DNA from: Deltaproteobacteria bacterium
Lineage (GTDB): Bacteria > Desulfobacterota > Syntrophobacteria > BM002
Assembly (NCBI GenBank): GCA_022340515.1
Contig: JAJDNT010000202.1
Location: 1 to 33,302, forward strand
DNA: 33,302 bases
Reading direction: 5' to 3'
This document shows positions 23,818 through 31,753 of the stretch, piece after piece. Every line of letters begins with the position of its first letter. Within the stretch, counting starts at the first letter, position 1. A program made the position numbers and the translations under genes. The notes below the pieces were generated by a model. It worked only from the letters and a program-made list of their open reading frames with translations. It was not told the DNA's origin and ran no database searches.

Positions 23818-23847
23818 AAAGGCGGAGACAAAAGCTCCGCCTTTTTT
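23818..23847. terminator. Intrinsic terminator after the 59-residue gene
   Basis: GGCGGAG (23821-23827) and CTCCGCC (23835-23841) form a GC-rich stem with a seven-base loop, preceded by AAA and followed by six T. It ends the plus-strand small gene and may also serve the minus-strand gene that ends at 23884. Confidence 0.85.
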
Positions 23848-23883
23848 ATATAATTTCAGCCACGCTTATCAAAAAAAGCGTTG

Positions 23884-24237
23884 TCAACTACCTTCAATGA
23901 GCAAGAGGTAGTCCTCCTTTTGTTCCAAGCTGTATTTTCGGTTGCCGAATTCGAAATCATGGTCGTACTGGAAAGGCAGGTTGTAGTCTGCCGCCGTGGC
24001 GATCCTTTCCAGAAGATAGGATAGGAGACGAGTTACCTCTTGAATTTCGCCAAGCATGTGGCCTTGGGGAATGGCGATCTCCTTAATGTGAAAATTATGA
24101 TAGATTCCCCGGGTAAGAAACAATTGCTTCCGGGGCAGATGCACTATTTCGACCAATTGGGTGGGGTCTTTCTTATTGCTTATGGTGGCCAACACTCTTT
24201 CCTGCGTTTTTTCCTGGTTGGCAAGTTGGTCTTGCAT
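23884..24237 (-). CDS. 117-residue hypothetical protein
   Basis: On the minus strand an AGGAGAG ribosome site lies about six bases before the ATG at 24237. The protein is soluble, starts with a polar helix (MQDQLANQEKTQERVLATI), has a strand-rich middle (PTQLVEIVHLPRKQLFLTRGIYHNFHIKEIAIPQGHMLGEI) and ends with a strand pattern (FEFGNRKYSLEQKEDYLLLIEGS). It has no cysteine, signal peptide or membrane helix. I recognise no family or catalytic motif. It follows the TPR gene on the same strand with a 154-bp spacer that holds a terminator-like hairpin, so it probably has its own promoter. Confidence 0.75.
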   Translation of the reverse strand: MQDQLANQEKTQERVLATISNKKDPTQLVEIVHLPRKQLFLTRGIYHNFHIKEIAIPQGHMLGEIQEVTRLLSYLLERIATAADYNLPFQYDHDFEFGNRKYSLEQKEDYLLLIEGS

Positions 24238-24287
24238 GCAGCTCTCCTGTTCTCGAGAATTATTGTGTCACATCTTATCAAATATAA

Positions 24288-24312
24288 GGGCAGGATCAAG
24301 CTGATCCTGCCC
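24288..24312 (-). terminator. Probable terminator of the TPR gene
   Basis: GGGCAGGATCA (24288-24298) and TGATCCTGCCC (24302-24312) form a perfect 11-bp stem with a three-base loop. On the minus strand it is followed by TTATATTT, so it can end the transcript of the TPR gene that stops at 24392. Confidence 0.65.
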
Positions 24313-24391
24313 GCTCCATTTTGGGCGCGCCCAATCGTACTGAAAGCGGTTTTCCGGATTCCAGTGTCAGTTCAACCCATTCATACCAATC

Positions 24392-24907
24392 TTACCACTC
24401 GCTGTCGGGGAAGATATCTTCTTCCTTCACATCCGCGTAATCTCTCCAGGGGATGTTATATTTCATCATGAAGTCGAATCCGATTCTTTCTCCCATGCGG
24501 GTTGCGATGGTCAAATCCTTCTCGGCCTGTTCAGTATTGCCCGCCTCAGAATGGGCCGTTCCTCTGCTGAGGTAAGCGACACCATAGTCGGGATTAATCT
24601 CAAGGGCCCGGTCGAAATCATTGATGGCGTCCTGAGGATTTCCTGAATCCATGAGGGCCAAACCACGCATGTGGTATCCTCGTGGATCTTCGGGCTTCAT
24701 TTCAATGAACCGGGCAAAATCGTCTATGGCTTCCTGCATCTTTCGCAACTTTAGATGTGCTACCCCACGGCTGAGATAGGCCAGCGAGAATTCTGGGTCG
24801 AGTCGGATAGCGTGGGAAAAATCATCTGCGCTCTCAGCATACCTGCAATCGGAAAGTGCAGATGCACCCTTGCGCAACATCTCGTTAGCAGTACCGTTAT
24901 CGCTCAT
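24392..24907 (-). CDS. TPR-repeat protein
   Basis: ATG at 24907, preceded by AAGGAG at about six bases, gives 171 residues; the in-frame start at 24940 lacks this. Four tandem tetratricopeptide repeats fill about residues 7-140, each with the pattern A-x-x-DF-x-x-A-I-x-x-x-P, for example AESADDFSHAIRLDPEFSLAYLSRGVAH and DAINDFDRALEINPDYGVAYLSRGTAH. The last 30 residues (FDFMMKYNIPWRDYADVKEEDIFPDSEW) are not TPR and may be a docking tail. There is no signal peptide, so it should act in the cytosol as a protein-binding scaffold; the partner is unknown. Confidence 0.88.
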   Translation of the reverse strand: MSDNGTANEMLRKGASALSDCRYAESADDFSHAIRLDPEFSLAYLSRGVAHLKLRKMQEAIDDFARFIEMKPEDPRGYHMRGLALMDSGNPQDAINDFDRALEINPDYGVAYLSRGTAHSEAGNTEQAEKDLTIATRMGERIGFDFMMKYNIPWRDYADVKEEDIFPDSEW

Positions 24908-25177
24908 TTTCAACTCCTTATGAAAAGTCTCAATACACAAAGTAGAGACAACTTTAATTCATTATCTACAATGGGATATCATCGCTCAGTTTCAGCGAAA
25001 AAATCTCTGCAATTGGCATTTCTATTTACTAGGTAAAAGCTAGTCATTGCAAGGTCGGCAGTCAAGTTGGCCGTAGGTGGCTTTTTGCTCTAATCAAGCC
25101 TCTTGCGGTTCAGTGGCCTCCCCACTTGCAAAGTGGCAAGGGCAGGAGCATCAGGGTGGCATATAGTGAACTTTTTC

Positions 25178-25205
25178 TTGACAAGAACATTAGAGACATT
25201 ATGAA
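25178..25205 (+). promoter_or_regulatory. Likely sigma-70 promoter of ndk
   Basis: TTGACA (25178-25183) and TATGAA (25200-25205) are separated by 16 bases, some 72 bases upstream of the ndk start. The rest of the 24908-25276 gap shows no convincing gene; an open frame at 25126-25353 runs into ndk in another frame and has no ribosome site. Confidence 0.5.
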
Positions 25206-25276
25206 TAGAGCGAAACTTGCCATTGAAAATAAGATGCTAGGCCGAAGCCCAGCGATCACAAACCTAAGGAGGAGTC

Positions 25277-25693
25277 ATGGAGCGAACACTATCTATTGTC
25301 AAACCAGATGGAGTGGAAAAGGGGGTTCTTGGAGAGGTAATCAAGCGATTTGAGTCCAACGGCCTAAGAGTGATTGCCATGAAAATGGTTTGTATGAGCA
25401 AGGAACAAGCCAAGGGTTTCTACTATGTCCACCGTGAAAGGCCCTTTTATGAAAGTCTCACAGATTTCATGAGTAGCGGTCCTGCTGTTGTAATGGTTCT
25501 GGAAGGCGAAAATGCCATTAGCAAAAACAGAGAACTCATGGGGGCCACAGACTACCGTGAAGCAGCAGAGGGAACAATCCGGAAAGACTTTGCCACTGAC
25601 ATCGAGCGAAATATAGTTCACGGTTCCGACGGACCTGACACAGCCGCTTTTGAGATATCCTATTTTTTCAATGAATTGGAGATTTGCGGATAA
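25277..25693 (+). CDS. ndk: Nucleoside diphosphate kinase
   Basis: This 138-residue enzyme has the family start [51 protein letters not shown], the loop [18 protein letters not shown] and the catalytic histidine in ERNIVHGSD. It transfers the gamma phosphate from ATP to other nucleoside diphosphates through a phosphohistidine. AAGGAGGAG precedes the ATG. Length is normal (about 137-143). A good -35/-10 pair lies upstream, and it appears to be a single-gene unit. All residues of the active-site signature are present. Confidence 0.97.
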   Translation: MERTLSIVKPDGVEKGVLGEVIKRFESNGLRVIAMKMVCMSKEQAKGFYYVHRERPFYESLTDFMSSGPAVVMVLEGENAISKNRELMGATDYREAAEGTIRKDFATDIERNIVHGSDGPDTAAFEISYFFNELEICG

Positions 25694-25887
25694 TTCGAGG
25701 ATTGCGGATTTCGAATTTCGAAATGTTTTGCTTCTGTCCTCTGACCTCCGACTTCCGACCTCTGACTTCTCAGCGCTTTTGTGCCTAGTGCTTAGTCCTT
25801 AGTGCCTAGTTGAGATAGCTGCCAACTGTCTGCTGCAATCTGCCTGCTCTCTTATGTCCTATGTCGTCTCATCTTTGACTTGTTACC
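25694..25887. repeat. Degenerate intergenic repeat tract after ndk
   Basis: The 194-bp spacer has no gene. It holds a 17-base palindrome (ATTTCGAA-T-TTCGAAAT), then short degenerate units of the CTGACCTCCGACTTCCGACC type at 25741-25770 and CTAGTGC/CCTAGT units near 25785-25812. The 30 bases at 25741-25770 recur inverted at 26861-26890 with one mismatch. Confidence 0.7.
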
Positions 25888-26619
25888 CTATGCCCTATTC
25901 TTGAGGCCACGTTCTACCCGGATGGTCTCATAGGACCCATTTATGAGGGTCATTCTTTTGGAATATCGCTCTTTCGTAGGTTGGGCCCGAAGGGCAAAGC
26001 GGTCCGGATGGTACTTTTTTGCCAAGCGGCGATAAGCAGCCCTGATTTCTTCTTCCGAGGACTCGGGGTAAAGCTCTAAGATAGCATAACAAAAGGATAT
26101 ATCCAGTTGGGGTGAAGGGCCTCTATACTGAGATTTTATAGTTTGCCATTGAGCCGGGGTCAGGTTTAAGGCCTCGGCAATTTCATCTAAAGTCGAAAGT
26201 TGAACTTTTTCCAGGGGACCATGAATGAGCAAGGAGACTGTTGCCAGGATTTCCAGGAGACGCTGTCGCATCTTCTTATCAGAATGGCTCTTGAAAGTTT
26301 TTGCCATGGCAACAATGTCCAGATCCACCTGTAACAGTCGCTGAAGAAGTTCATCGGCCAGTTGTTCGTCTTCCCTATCAAATCTGAAAAGTCTAGAGAG
26401 AAAAAGCACGGCTTCTTTCCTATCCTCAGAAGATGGGATGGAAGTTGTTTTCAACAATAGAGTTGTGAACCCCAGGAGATTGGCTATAAGCAGGTGGCCT
26501 TCTTGAGCCTTGAGTTTGGTGGTCAATTTTCGGCCTGCCATATAACCGAGAACCGCGCCAATAGGGCCACCAACTGCATATCCCAGGCCGGCACCCACTG
26601 CCTTCGACCAACTTGTCAC
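25888..26619 (-). CDS. TerB-like/DnaJ-domain protein (DjlA-like co-chaperone)
   Basis: This 243-residue protein has a glycine-rich N-terminal hydrophobic segment (GAGLGYAVGGPIGAVLGYMAG, residues 9-29), a helical TerB-like domain at about 40-165, and a C-terminal J domain at about 172-235 with CYAILELYPESSEEEIRAAYRRLAKKYHPDRF, including the essential HPD tripeptide. This order (membrane anchor, TerB, J domain) is that of DjlA, which stimulates DnaK at the inner membrane and affects envelope signalling. The start is GTG at 26619 after GAGGGT. It is the only minus-strand gene between ndk and tolQ, and is bracketed by inverted copies of a 30-base repeat. Confidence 0.88.
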   Translation of the reverse strand: MTSWSKAVGAGLGYAVGGPIGAVLGYMAGRKLTTKLKAQEGHLLIANLLGFTTLLLKTTSIPSSEDRKEAVLFLSRLFRFDREDEQLADELLQRLLQVDLDIVAMAKTFKSHSDKKMRQRLLEILATVSLLIHGPLEKVQLSTLDEIAEALNLTPAQWQTIKSQYRGPSPQLDISFCYAILELYPESSEEEIRAAYRRLAKKYHPDRFALRAQPTKERYSKRMTLINGSYETIRVERGLKNRA

Positions 26620-26816
26620 TAGTACCCTCGAATCTCAAAAAAACGGCGGTTTACAGATCGTGCTTTAGTTTTCTTGAGGCAGTATATAATGGAAAATTAA
26701 GGTCAAATTTGCTTGACACGGTGTCGGAGCGATGTTAGCTTGCCCAAGAAAATTTGAAGCCTTTGAAATCAAAGGAGATTTTAGCAGGATGTGAGGTACG
26801 ATTCAAGCAGAGGACA

Positions 26817-26842
26817 TCCTTCGACAAGCTCAGGACAAGTGG
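26817..26842. repeat. Dispersed FDKLRTSG-type intergenic repeat
   Basis: TCCTTCGACAAGCTCAGGAC and the next bases translate as FDKLRTSG on one strand and LVLSLSKD on the other. From general knowledge this is a widespread intergenic repeat that often creates false small proteins. It is part of the 444-bp gene-free stretch 26620-27063. Confidence 0.6.
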
Positions 26843-26860
26843 GGCATGGAGCATAGAGCA

Positions 26861-26890
26861 AGAAGTCAGAGGTCGGAAGTCGGAGGTTAG
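26861..26890. repeat. Inverted copy of the 25741-25770 repeat
   Basis: These 30 bases start AGAAGTCAGAGGTCGGAAGT and match the reverse complement of 25741-25770 except at one position. The same degenerate GGTCGGAAGTC unit continues for about 20 more bases. The rest of 26620-27063 shows no gene; a TATAAT at 26685 lacks a matching -35 box. Confidence 0.75.
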
Positions 26891-27063
26891 AGGACGGAAG
26901 GCAGAGGCAAAAAATCTCGAAATCGGCAATTTACACAGTGGTTAGAGGTCGAGGGATTGCCAACGGGATTAACCCTGTCAGTTGTTGACTGGTGTATCGG
27001 TGTACTGGGAACCCTTACGAATGATTCGTGTCTTAATCTAAAAAGGGGGGAGGACTCTAAAAG

Positions 27064-27897
27064 ATGAAATCGCTGATGCTTGCGGCAGTATCAACAGCAT
27101 GGGCCGCTCCTGCCGCCGGCAACCCCGGCAGTGGCATCATTCATATGGTCTTTGGTGCCGGAACGGTTGTAAAGCTGGTGCTGATAATACTGGTTCTACT
27201 TTCAATTGCTTGTTGGGCGATTATTTTCCTAAAACATCGACTATTCAGGCGCGTTTCAAAAGAGAGCTCTCGCTTCCTCAATCTATTCTGGAATAGCAAG
27301 AGTCTGGTTACAGTATTTCGCGAAGCAAAAAAAATGGAGGAGAGCCCTCTGGCTGAGATTTTCCGGGTGGGCTACATGGAACTCGGCCGGCTAAGTAAGT
27401 CCAGCGATAGAGAGAAAGCTAATAATCCCAACGATCTAGAGGTGCAGATGGTGTGGGTCGACAATATGGAGCGCGCGCTCCGCAGTGCTGTAAATGGTGA
27501 AATGCAACGGCTGGAGAAAGCTTTGCCTTTGTTGGCCACTACGGGAAATGCCGCCCCCTTTATCGGCCTCTTTGGCACGGTCTGGGGTATAATGGTTGCT
27601 TTTCAGGGAATCGGCCTGAAAGGATCGGCGACTTTGGCTGTTGTGGCCCCGGGTATTTCTGAGGCGCTTATAGCGACTGCTGCCGGTCTGGCAGCGGCCA
27701 TCCCTGCGGTGGTGGCCTATAATCATTTTACCAATAAGGTACGCAACCAAGAGACGGAAATGATTAATTTCTCCAATGATTTCCTAAACATCGTCAGAAG
27801 AGATATAGTAAGACGGACCGGACGAATGGTGCACGGCGAGCAGCCGAGTACAGACAGCATGCAGCCGGCAGCGGACAGCGCACCAGTAGAGGATTGA
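27064..27897 (+). CDS. tolQ: TolQ/ExbB-type proton channel subunit
   Basis: This 277-residue protein has a first membrane helix at about 32-57 (VVKLVLIILVLLSIACWAIIFLK), a long cytoplasmic loop, and two C-terminal helices with the MotA/TolQ/ExbB signatures TTGNAAPFIGLFGTVWGIMVAFQGI and GISEALIATAAGLAAAIPAVVAYNHF. With TolR it forms the proton channel that energises TolA. A signal-like leader (MKSLMLAAVSTAWAAPAAG) precedes the first helix, and the loop (residues 60-150) is somewhat long, making it larger than typical TolQ (about 230). AAGGGGGGAGG precedes the ATG by some eleven bases. It opens a tolQ-tolR-tolA-tolB-pal-cpoB cluster. Confidence 0.93.
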   Translation: MKSLMLAAVSTAWAAPAAGNPGSGIIHMVFGAGTVVKLVLIILVLLSIACWAIIFLKHRLFRRVSKESSRFLNLFWNSKSLVTVFREAKKMEESPLAEIFRVGYMELGRLSKSSDREKANNPNDLEVQMVWVDNMERALRSAVNGEMQRLEKALPLLATTGNAAPFIGLFGTVWGIMVAFQGIGLKGSATLAVVAPGISEALIATAAGLAAAIPAVVAYNHFTNKVRNQETEMINFSNDFLNIVRRDIVRRTGRMVHGEQPSTDSMQPAADSAPVED

Positions 27898-27904
27898 GTA
27901 GAAG

Positions 27905-28018
27905 GTCATTAGGCCACTTCTAGTGGCTGTCATTACGCTTCGCTGTCATTTATGGTCATTTATTGTAGATGACTTAATGACGGCCGCAAGGCCTAATGAC
28001 GGGCGCAGCCCTAATGAC
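27905..28018. repeat. Modular GTCATT/hairpin repeat between tolQ and tolR
   Basis: Seven GTCATT or AATGAC hexamers (27905, 27929, 27945, 27955, 27976, 27995, 28013) alternate with short hairpins: GCCACT/AGTGGC, GGCCGCAAGGCC and GGGCGCAGCCC. The first 64 bases match, inverted, 33083-33146 at 56 of 64 positions. The hairpin stems keep pairing although their sequence differs. It separates tolQ from tolR by 201 bp. Confidence 0.85.
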
Positions 28019-28098
28019 GCGAAGCATAGTGACACTCAGGGCTGATTGCGGCAAGGCCAAATAAGCCAACTCTGTGCTATGATTGAAAGGACCAGCCT

Positions 28099-28512
28099 AT
28101 GGTAGGAAATAGTGGCAACCGCAGGTTGATGTCTGAAATAAACGTCACACCCTTTGTTGATGTAATGCTGGTGCTTCTAATCATCTTCATGGTGACTGCG
28201 CCCATGATGATGCAGGGGGTAGATGTTAATCTGCCACATACTACGACTCAGCCAATCGCCTCTGAAGAAGAACGTTTGGTCATCTCTATCACAGGAAAGA
28301 AAGAAATCTACCTGAACGAATACAAGATCTCCCTGAAGACATTACAGAGCAAACTAGAAACAATCTATCAGAACCGGCCGGATAGGGCTGTATTTCTCCG
28401 TGCTGACGAGACCTTACCCTATGGATTCGTCATGGAAGTGATGGCGGCGGTGCGACAGAGCGGAATCAAGAGAATCGGCATGGTCACTGAACCACTAGTG
28501 AAGATAAAATGA
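28099..28512 (+). CDS. tolR: TolR/ExbD-type channel subunit
   Basis: This 137-residue protein has one membrane helix at about 20-40 beginning INVTPFVDVMLVLLIIFMV, with D21 as the proton-carrying aspartate of the family, and a periplasmic domain (ISITGKKEIYLNEYKISLKTLQSKLETIY...AVFLRADETLPYGFVMEVMAAVRQSGIKRIGMVTEP). It forms the proton channel with TolQ. GAAAGGA precedes the ATG. Length is normal (about 140). It is separated from tolQ by a repeat and followed by tolA after 83 bp. Confidence 0.95.
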   Translation: MVGNSGNRRLMSEINVTPFVDVMLVLLIIFMVTAPMMMQGVDVNLPHTTTQPIASEEERLVISITGKKEIYLNEYKISLKTLQSKLETIYQNRPDRAVFLRADETLPYGFVMEVMAAVRQSGIKRIGMVTEPLVKIK

Positions 28513-28541
28513 TTGATGGCTTGGTAAAAAGTCCATCTGGT

Positions 28542-28556
28542 CCGCCGCAGGCGGAT
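28542..28556 (+). repeat. Short perfect hairpin between tolR and tolA
   Basis: TCCGCC-GCA-GGCGGA is a 6-bp stem with a three-base loop in the 83-bp tolR-tolA spacer. It lacks a T run, so termination is unlikely. Confidence 0.5.
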
Positions 28557-28595
28557 TTACTGTGCCATCTGAGTGTTGCATTTTGAGAGTTTTGC

Positions 28596-29399
28596 ATGAT
28601 TGCAGATGCAGTTTTCCGCACCAGGTTGCGGACTCATTCAGACAAAAAACTAATGTCTATAATGCTGGGTTGTTCATTAGTCTTGCATGCGGGAGTAGTG
28701 TTAGTTGCCGCTAGCGAGTGGGGATTTTCCAGGGGCAAATTGCCTCTAGCACCCGTCTACTCAGTAGACCTGGTGAGTCTACCAAAGGCTAAAACCAACA
28801 AGTATCCAGATTTTGGCCGCAAGAAAAAAACAGTTGCTCGCAGCCAAGCCATCCCTATCAAACGTTTCAGTGCCAAAGAGGAATCTTTGTCCCTGAAAAA
28901 GAAACAGCGTACTTCAGCGGTTGCCAGCGAACCGGAAGAAGTAAAGCTGGCCGAAGAGGTTTTGACCAAGATTGAGCGCCGTCCACCCCCGACTCAGGCA
29001 GAACCGTCGACAATAGACGAAGAACCGGAGCGACGACCTGGGACTAGTCAAAAGAGCGTCTCACTGGTAAAAGTTGGGGAGATGAAAGGGGGTGAACTCA
29101 GTCAAGCCTTAATGCTGTACCGGGCCCTGGTAAACGAAAAAATTGAAAGCAATTGGGCCCTTCCCGAGCGGTTGAGTCGGGGAAAAGACAAGCTTGAGGC
29201 GGTGGTTGTGGTTCGAGTTCGCAGGGATGGCACCGTCTTCGATATTAAATTTGAACAAAAGTCTGGTGATTCTTACTTCGACGACTCAGTGCTTAAGGCC
29301 GTTTTGAAATCTAAGCCATTTCCGCCTTTTCCTGATATATACAGTCCAAAGGAAGAAGAGATCGTCATTCGGTTTGCACCTGAAAACGTGAGCTCTTGA
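28596..29399 (+). CDS. tolA: TolA/TonB-like periplasm-spanning protein
   Basis: This 267-residue protein has one membrane helix at about 20-40 (MSIMLGCSLVLHAGVVLVA, with the SxxxH face typical of TolA/TonB), a charged Lys/Glu/Pro-rich middle (residues 55-165) and a C-terminal TonB-type domain (EKIESNWALPERL...VVVVRVRRDGTVFDIKFEQKSGDSYFDDSVLKAVLKSKPFPPFP). It couples the TolQR channel to TolB and Pal. The middle is shorter than in E. coli TolA (421 residues). GAGAG precedes the ATG weakly. tolB begins four bases after its stop, so the two are translationally linked. Confidence 0.92.
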   Translation: MIADAVFRTRLRTHSDKKLMSIMLGCSLVLHAGVVLVAASEWGFSRGKLPLAPVYSVDLVSLPKAKTNKYPDFGRKKKTVARSQAIPIKRFSAKEESLSLKKKQRTSAVASEPEEVKLAEEVLTKIERRPPPTQAEPSTIDEEPERRPGTSQKSVSLVKVGEMKGGELSQALMLYRALVNEKIESNWALPERLSRGKDKLEAVVVVRVRRDGTVFDIKFEQKSGDSYFDDSVLKAVLKSKPFPPFPDIYSPKEEEIVIRFAPENVSS

Positions 29400-29403
29400 G
29401 ACC

Positions 29404-30753
29404 ATGAATTTTTGCTATTTTCGGAACCGACATATAAGTCTTCTTTGTATATTGATCTTTGTCCTCATTATCTTCCAGATTAGACCCGCCGGAAGCCGGA
29501 TTTACATCGATATCCACTCAGCCCTGCAAGAAAAGATACCCATAGCTGTCCCAGCTTTCCGCAATGAGAGTGGTGATATTGCCAACCAACCCTTGGCAAA
29601 TAATATGGCGGACATCTTGAGTAACGCTTTGTCTTTCAGCGGCATTTTTCAGGTCTTGAATCCAGCCGTATTTCTTCAGGATCCTGACAAAATGGGAATC
29701 GAAAAAGAGGAAATCAAGTTCTCCGAATGGAAGTTTCTGGGGGCAGATCTATTAGTGCGAGGAAGTTACCGTATTCAAGGGGAGCGGTTTGAGGTAAAAA
29801 TTAACCTTTTTGACGTGATTCACCAGAAGCTCCTGCTTAGTAGGAGCTATATTAATTCAGTAGCCTCTGCCAGGGATACTATTCTAAGATTCGCAGACGA
29901 GTTAATGCTGGAACTTACGGGGGAGCTGGGCATTTTCCATACGCAAATAGCCTTTGTTGGCGATGCAACGGGTAAGAAAGAAGTCTACCTAGCTGATTTT
30001 GATGGCTCAAATATTCGCCAGCTTACCAATAACGGCAGCATGAACCTCTCGCCTAGCTGGTCGGCGGATGGAAAGCAGATAGCCTATGTGGGTTATAAGC
30101 GAGGAAACCCTGATATTTATACAGTTGATCTTACTAGCAAAAAGATAGAGCGCATTAGCATGCGTCCAGGTTTGAATATCGCACCTGCTTACCACCCCAA
30201 TGGAGGCAAGCTTGCCGCTACTTTGAGCTTTACCGGAAATCCGGAATTATACCTCTTGGACACTCGGGGCCAGATACTGAAGCAATTGACCCTTAGCTGG
30301 GCTATTGATGTCTCATCATCTTGGTCCCCAGATGGCAGCAAGCTCGCTTACGTTTCCAATCGAGCAGGCAAACCCCAGATTTATGTGTTGGATGTCAACA
30401 AGGAGACCACGACGAGGTTGACCTTCGAGGGAGACTACAACACATCCCCGGCCTGGTCCCCCAGGGGTGATCGGATACTATATACTGGCATAAATGATGG
30501 AAAGTTCAACATTTTTATGATAAGTCCAGATGGCAGAGAACTGAGTCAGTTGACCGGGGGGGAGGGCAACAACGAAGATCCATGCTGGTCTCCTGATGGT
30601 AGGTTGATACTTTTTCAGTCTGATCGTCAAGGTACCCCGACCCTCTGGGTCATGCGGGCAAATGGTTCGGACCAGAGGAGGTTGCGTCTTGGCCTCGGTG
30701 GTTCCCACACAGAGGCCGACTGGTCTCCGCGATTGACGAGAATGGTTCCTTAG
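29404..30753 (+). CDS. tolB: Tol-Pal system periplasmic protein TolB
   Basis: This 449-residue protein has a signal peptide (hydrophobic about 11-27, ISLLCILIFVLIIFQI), a TolB N-terminal domain to about 175 (IAVPAFRNESGDIANQPLANNMADILSNALSFSGIF) and a six-bladed propeller of PD40 repeats (SWSADGKQIAYVGY, SWSPDGSKLAYVSN, AWSPRGDRILYTG, CWSPDGRLILFQSD). It binds Pal and TolA in the periplasm during outer-membrane constriction. Length is normal (about 430-450). It starts four bases after tolA; the stop codon of tolA and the ATG lie within ten bases. Confidence 0.95.
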   Translation: MNFCYFRNRHISLLCILIFVLIIFQIRPAGSRIYIDIHSALQEKIPIAVPAFRNESGDIANQPLANNMADILSNALSFSGIFQVLNPAVFLQDPDKMGIEKEEIKFSEWKFLGADLLVRGSYRIQGERFEVKINLFDVIHQKLLLSRSYINSVASARDTILRFADELMLELTGELGIFHTQIAFVGDATGKKEVYLADFDGSNIRQLTNNGSMNLSPSWSADGKQIAYVGYKRGNPDIYTVDLTSKKIERISMRPGLNIAPAYHPNGGKLAATLSFTGNPELYLLDTRGQILKQLTLSWAIDVSSSWSPDGSKLAYVSNRAGKPQIYVLDVNKETTTRLTFEGDYNTSPAWSPRGDRILYTGINDGKFNIFMISPDGRELSQLTGGEGNNEDPCWSPDGRLILFQSDRQGTPTLWVMRANGSDQRRLRLGLGGSHTEADWSPRLTRMVP

Positions 30754-30895
30754 TAGTATAAAGGGACCCAAAGAAAAAAAGGCTGGCTGATAAATCTGGA
30801 TATATTTTTTGTCTAGCCGATCATTAGGCTGTATTTGGTTAGGTTTTTGCATTGGGCATTGCAAACCGTTGACAAGGAGAGGAGGTTAGGGAGGT

Positions 30896-31483
30896 ATGGG
30901 AAAAAGCAAAGCATGGGTTTTTGGTGCAATAATGTTGGCGATGCTTTTGGTGCTAGGTGTTTCATGCGCCAAGAAAACGGTGACAATGGAAGCCGAACCG
31001 ATGGAAGAAGAGAGGGCTGTAGAGAGTGCGGCTGCACAGCAGTCGGCTGAAGAAGCAGCGGCGGCCAGGGAAGCAAAATTGGCCCAGATGAGTGAGGCAG
31101 ACAGGCAGCGTGAAGAGGCGGCCATGATGGCTGAAGAGGCCAGGATGCGGGCCTTTGTGGACGAACACATTCACTTTGACTTTGATAAATATGATCTCAA
31201 GCCGAAGGCCATGATGATTCTGGATGAAAAAGCGGCATACCTGCGCGAGCATCCCGAGGTGCGCGTCCTGATTGAAGGACACTGCGACGAACGCGGCACC
31301 AACGAGTATAACCTGGCTTTGGGTGACAGACGGGCCAATAGTGCGAAGAATTATCTGGTCAGGTCAGGGGTGGCTGAAAGTCGAATCACCACTATTTCCT
31401 ATGGTGAAGAGCAACCCCTGTGTACGGAGCATGCAGAGTCCTGTTGGTGGAGAAACCGACGGGCACAGTTCCAGGTTCGATAA
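30896..31483 (+). CDS. pal: Peptidoglycan-associated lipoprotein Pal
   Basis: This 195-residue lipoprotein has a signal peptide ending in LGVSC with C24 as the lipidated residue, an Ala/Glu-rich helical linker (residues 35-90, EEAAAAREAKLAQMSEADRQ) and a C-terminal OmpA-like domain (HIHFDFDKYDLKPKAMMILDEKA...VRVLIEGHCDERGTNEYNLALGDRRANSAKNYL) that binds diaminopimelate in peptidoglycan. The linker is longer than in E. coli Pal (173 residues in total there). Ribosome sites GAGGAGG and GGGAGG lie just before the ATG. It follows tolB after 142 bp. Confidence 0.96.
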   Translation: MGKSKAWVFGAIMLAMLLVLGVSCAKKTVTMEAEPMEEERAVESAAAQQSAEEAAAAREAKLAQMSEADRQREEAAMMAEEARMRAFVDEHIHFDFDKYDLKPKAMMILDEKAAYLREHPEVRVLIEGHCDERGTNEYNLALGDRRANSAKNYLVRSGVAESRITTISYGEEQPLCTEHAESCWWRNRRAQFQVR

Positions 31484-31538
31484 ATACCTTCTGGGATCTA
31501 TTTTCTTATCGTGCCAGGAGAAGACACAGCCAGCCATG

Positions 31539-31580
31539 GGGGTCAGCTTCGGCTCTGATGTCAGGCCAATAGCTGACCCC
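31539..31580 (+). repeat. Inverted repeat enclosing a smaller palindrome, downstream of pal
   Basis: GGGGTCAGCT (31539-31548) and AGCTGACCCC (31571-31580) are exact 10-bp arms around 22 bases that themselves contain CTGA-TG-TCAG flanked by GGC and GCC. It begins 55 bases after the pal stop. No T run follows, so it is not a typical terminator. Confidence 0.75.
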
Positions 31581-31733
31581 TATTTGCTGAAATGGAAAGA
31601 CTTGCGCAAAGATTGTCTGTTTTCTCCAGGCTGAACCAGGTGGGTGATTCATCGCCCGAGGAGAGAGAATAGATCTTAACTCGCTTTCGATCATTGAAGG
31701 ATCGGGCTTGGGGAATACTATTTTATACACGGA

Positions 31734-31753
31734 CGTGTGCAGCACTGCACACG
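31734..31753. repeat. 20-bp palindrome in the pal-cpoB gap
   Basis: CGTGTGCAG (31734-31742) and CTGCACACG (31745-31753) are exact arms around CA. It could be a dimeric regulator site or a short hairpin. A TATTTTATAC stretch lies just upstream. Confidence 0.7.

Noticed and set aside
25126-25353. 75-codon frame upstream of ndk
   Set aside because: It runs into ndk in another frame, has no ribosome site and covers the likely ndk promoter.
26735-26945. Open frames on both strands (63-64 residues) including LVLSLSKD or FDKLRTSG
   Set aside because: These arise from a dispersed intergenic repeat and degenerate GGTCGGAAGTC units; there is no ribosome site or family match.
27905-28018. Possible CRISPR-like array, because of regularly recurring GTCATT
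   Set aside because: Units are only 6-7 bases, switch orientation and flank small hairpins; there are no uniform spacers or cas genes.
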